Source: Thermohalobaculum sp035512995
GTDB lineage: Bacteria > Pseudomonadota > Alphaproteobacteria > Rhodobacterales > Rhodobacteraceae
NCBI GenBank assembly: GCA_035512995.1
Contig: DATKCY010000227.1
Location: 1 to 6,978, forward strand
Length of the DNA stretch: 6,978 bases
Direction of reading: 5' to 3'
The notes under the pieces were generated by a model, which saw nothing but the letters and a program-made list of their open reading frames with translations, was not told the DNA's origin and searched no databases. Positions 6,366 to 6,978 of the stretch are shown piece after piece. Each line of letters begins with the position of its first letter. Positions within the stretch are counted from its first letter, which is position 1. A program made the position numbers and the translations under genes.

Positions 6366-6394
6366 CCTATACCCGCGGCCGGCGCCCGAGTCAA
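6366..6394 (-). promoter_or_regulatory. Sigma70-type promoter of the rpmH operon
   Basis: On the minus strand TTGACT (6394-6389) is followed by exactly 17 bp and then TATAGG (6371-6366). The -35 matches five of six consensus positions and the -10 four of six. Both stand out because the surrounding DNA is almost all G and C. Transcription would start near 6359, giving a leader of about 88 nt before rpmH. A GANTC site (6388-6392), the CcrM methylation sequence of alphaproteobacteria, overlaps the -35 element. Confidence 0.8.
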
Positions 6395-6405
6395 CGCGGG
6401 CAGGC

Positions 6406-6513
6406 GCGGCACGCGCGCTTTCACTCCGTCGCGCGGCACGCGCGCTTTCACTCCGTCGTGCGGCACGCACGCTTTTACTCAGTAGTGCGGCACGCGCGCT
6501 TTCACTCCGCCGT
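6406..6513. repeat. Four tandem copies of a 27-bp repeat upstream of the rpmH promoter
   Basis: Units start at 6406, 6433, 6460 and 6487 with no spacer between them. Each opens GCGGCACGC and carries GCTTTCACTC or a close variant, ending in GTCGC, GTCGT, GTAGT or GCCGT. Unit 1 differs from unit 2 only at the last base and unit 4 from unit 2 at one base. Unit 3 has four substitutions, all towards A or T. The array ends 11 bp before the -35 element of the rpmH promoter and 82 bp before the divergent gene. A very degenerate fifth copy may follow near 6530-6556. Confidence 0.9.
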
Positions 6514-6585
6514 GAAGGGGACTGGCGCGCGGGCACGCGCCGACCCAAACTCCCGGACGCGCGGAAGCCGGCGCTGCCGGCGATC

Positions 6586-6591
6586 GGGAGG
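6586..6591 (+). promoter_or_regulatory. Ribosome binding site of the TVP38/TMEM64 gene
   Basis: GGGAGG ends four bases before the GTG at 6596. The spacing is short but the match to the anti-Shine-Dalgarno sequence is strong, and it supports this GTG over later candidates. Confidence 0.6.
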
Positions 6592-6595
6592 ACAC

Positions 6596-6978
6596 GTGTG
6601 CGACGTCTCTGAGCGAGCCGGACCGGCGGCGGCGGAGGAGGAGGGCCCGGACACGGCCCCCCGCGGCTGGCTCCGCTACGCGCCGATCGCGGTCATCGCG
6701 GTCGGCGCCCTGCTCGCGCTGACCTTCGGGCGCGACTACCTGAGCTGGGAGAGGCTGGCCGAGAACCGCGACGCGCTGATCGAATGGCGCGAGGAGAACG
6801 TCCTTCGCGCGGCGCTGGTCTACGTCGTCGGCTATGCCGTCGTCGTTGCCTTCTCGATCCCCGGCGCCGTCTGGATGACGATCGCCGGCGGCTTCGTCTT
6901 CGGCCTCGTGCCCGCGACGCTCTTGACCACCGTCGCGGCGACGCTGGGCGCGGCGGCGGTGTTCCTCGCCGCCCGCAC
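6596..6978 (+). CDS. TVP38/TMEM64 family (DedA-like) membrane protein, 5' part
   Basis: The first 127 residues are in the window and the gene runs off its end. After a charged cytoplasmic start (1-24, with an EEE run) there is a membrane helix at about 27-45, an acidic/basic linker GRDYLSWERLAENRDALIEW (45-64), a second helix region (70-86), and the family's signature SIPGAVWMTIAGGFVFG (87-103), followed by another glycine/alanine-rich helix. That signature is characteristic of the SNARE-associated/TVP38/TMEM64 group of the DedA superfamily, inner-membrane proteins linked to lipid or ion transport; the substrate is unknown here. I chose GTG 6596-6598 because GGGAGG lies just upstream and no ATG occurs before the core. 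It is transcribed divergently from rpmH; no promoter was recognised. Confidence 0.88.
   Translation, partial: MCDVSERAGPAAAEEEGPDTAPRGWLRYAPIAVIAVGALLALTFGRDYLSWERLAENRDALIEWREENVLRAALVYVVGYAVVVAFSIPGAVWMTIAGGFVFGLVPATLLTTVAATLGAAAVFLAAR

Larger units (their letters stand above)
6272..6595. other. Divergent intergenic region between rpmH and the TVP38 gene
   Basis: This 324-bp stretch has no credible gene. From left to right it holds the rpmH ribosome site, a leader hairpin, the rpmH promoter, the four-copy tandem repeat, and about 80 bp of GC-rich DNA before the plus-strand gene. Short frames crossing the repeats on both strands have a 9-residue periodic arginine/serine/alanine composition that comes only from the repeat length being a multiple of three. 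No recognisable plus-strand promoter was found for the divergent gene. A small palindromic hairpin, GCCGGC/GCCGGC with a 3-nt loop, lies at 6567-6581 just before its ribosome site. Confidence 0.7.

Noticed and set aside
6272..6466. Longer L34 starting at 6466 with periodic DGVKARVP-type repeats
   Set aside because: The repeats come from the 27-bp tandem array read in frame; canonical L34 begins at 6271 with a ribosome site, and the rpmH promoter lies inside the supposed extension.
6406..6513. CRISPR array
   Set aside because: Repeats are directly adjacent with no spacers and no cas genes are nearby.
5734..6612. 292-codon plus-strand frame across rnpA, rpmH and the repeat region
   Set aside because: It is antisense to rnpA and rpmH, Arg/Ala-rich, and conflicts with the promoter and the start of the TVP38 gene.

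Overview
The window is very GC-rich, with strong G/C third-position bias. It carries the conserved rpmH-rnpA-yidD-ttcA-yidC-engB gene cluster on the minus strand. The protein sequences (YidC with a polyproline stretch after TM1, the RnpA and TtcA style, and engB behind a MOSC gene) suggest an alphaproteobacterium, most likely Rhodobacterales-like. This assignment rests on family memory; no search was run.

Layout, left to right. Bases 1-168 hold the C-terminal end of a plus-strand membrane protein that converges on engB and whose stop codon cannot be placed. Bases 169-6271 hold eight minus-strand genes, in transcription order rpmH, rnpA, yidD, ttcA, an uncharacterised gene, yidC, a MOSC-domain gene and engB. 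Two junctions are ATGA overlaps (rnpA/yidD and MOSC/engB). Gaps elsewhere are 31-89 bp. Bases 6272-6595 are a divergent intergenic region with a clear sigma70-type promoter for rpmH, a 5' leader hairpin and four tandem 27-bp repeats just upstream of the promoter. Bases 6596-6978 hold the start of a plus-strand TVP38/TMEM64 (DedA-like) membrane protein, cut by the window end.

The minus-strand cluster is a ribosome, tRNA and membrane-biogenesis operon. L34 and EngB serve the 50S subunit. RnpA is the protein subunit of RNase P. TtcA thiolates tRNA position 32. YidD and YidC support insertion of inner-membrane proteins. The MOSC protein and the 251-residue protein upstream of yidC have no established link to these tasks.

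Most of the window is housekeeping DNA and I see no convincing new system. The points that deserve a second look are: rnpA lacks any ATG, GTG, TTG or CTG that would include its conserved N-terminus; the 27-bp repeat array abuts the rpmH promoter; an uncharacterised gene sits between ttcA and yidC with structured flanks; and the plus-strand gene at the left edge runs into engB without a stop.
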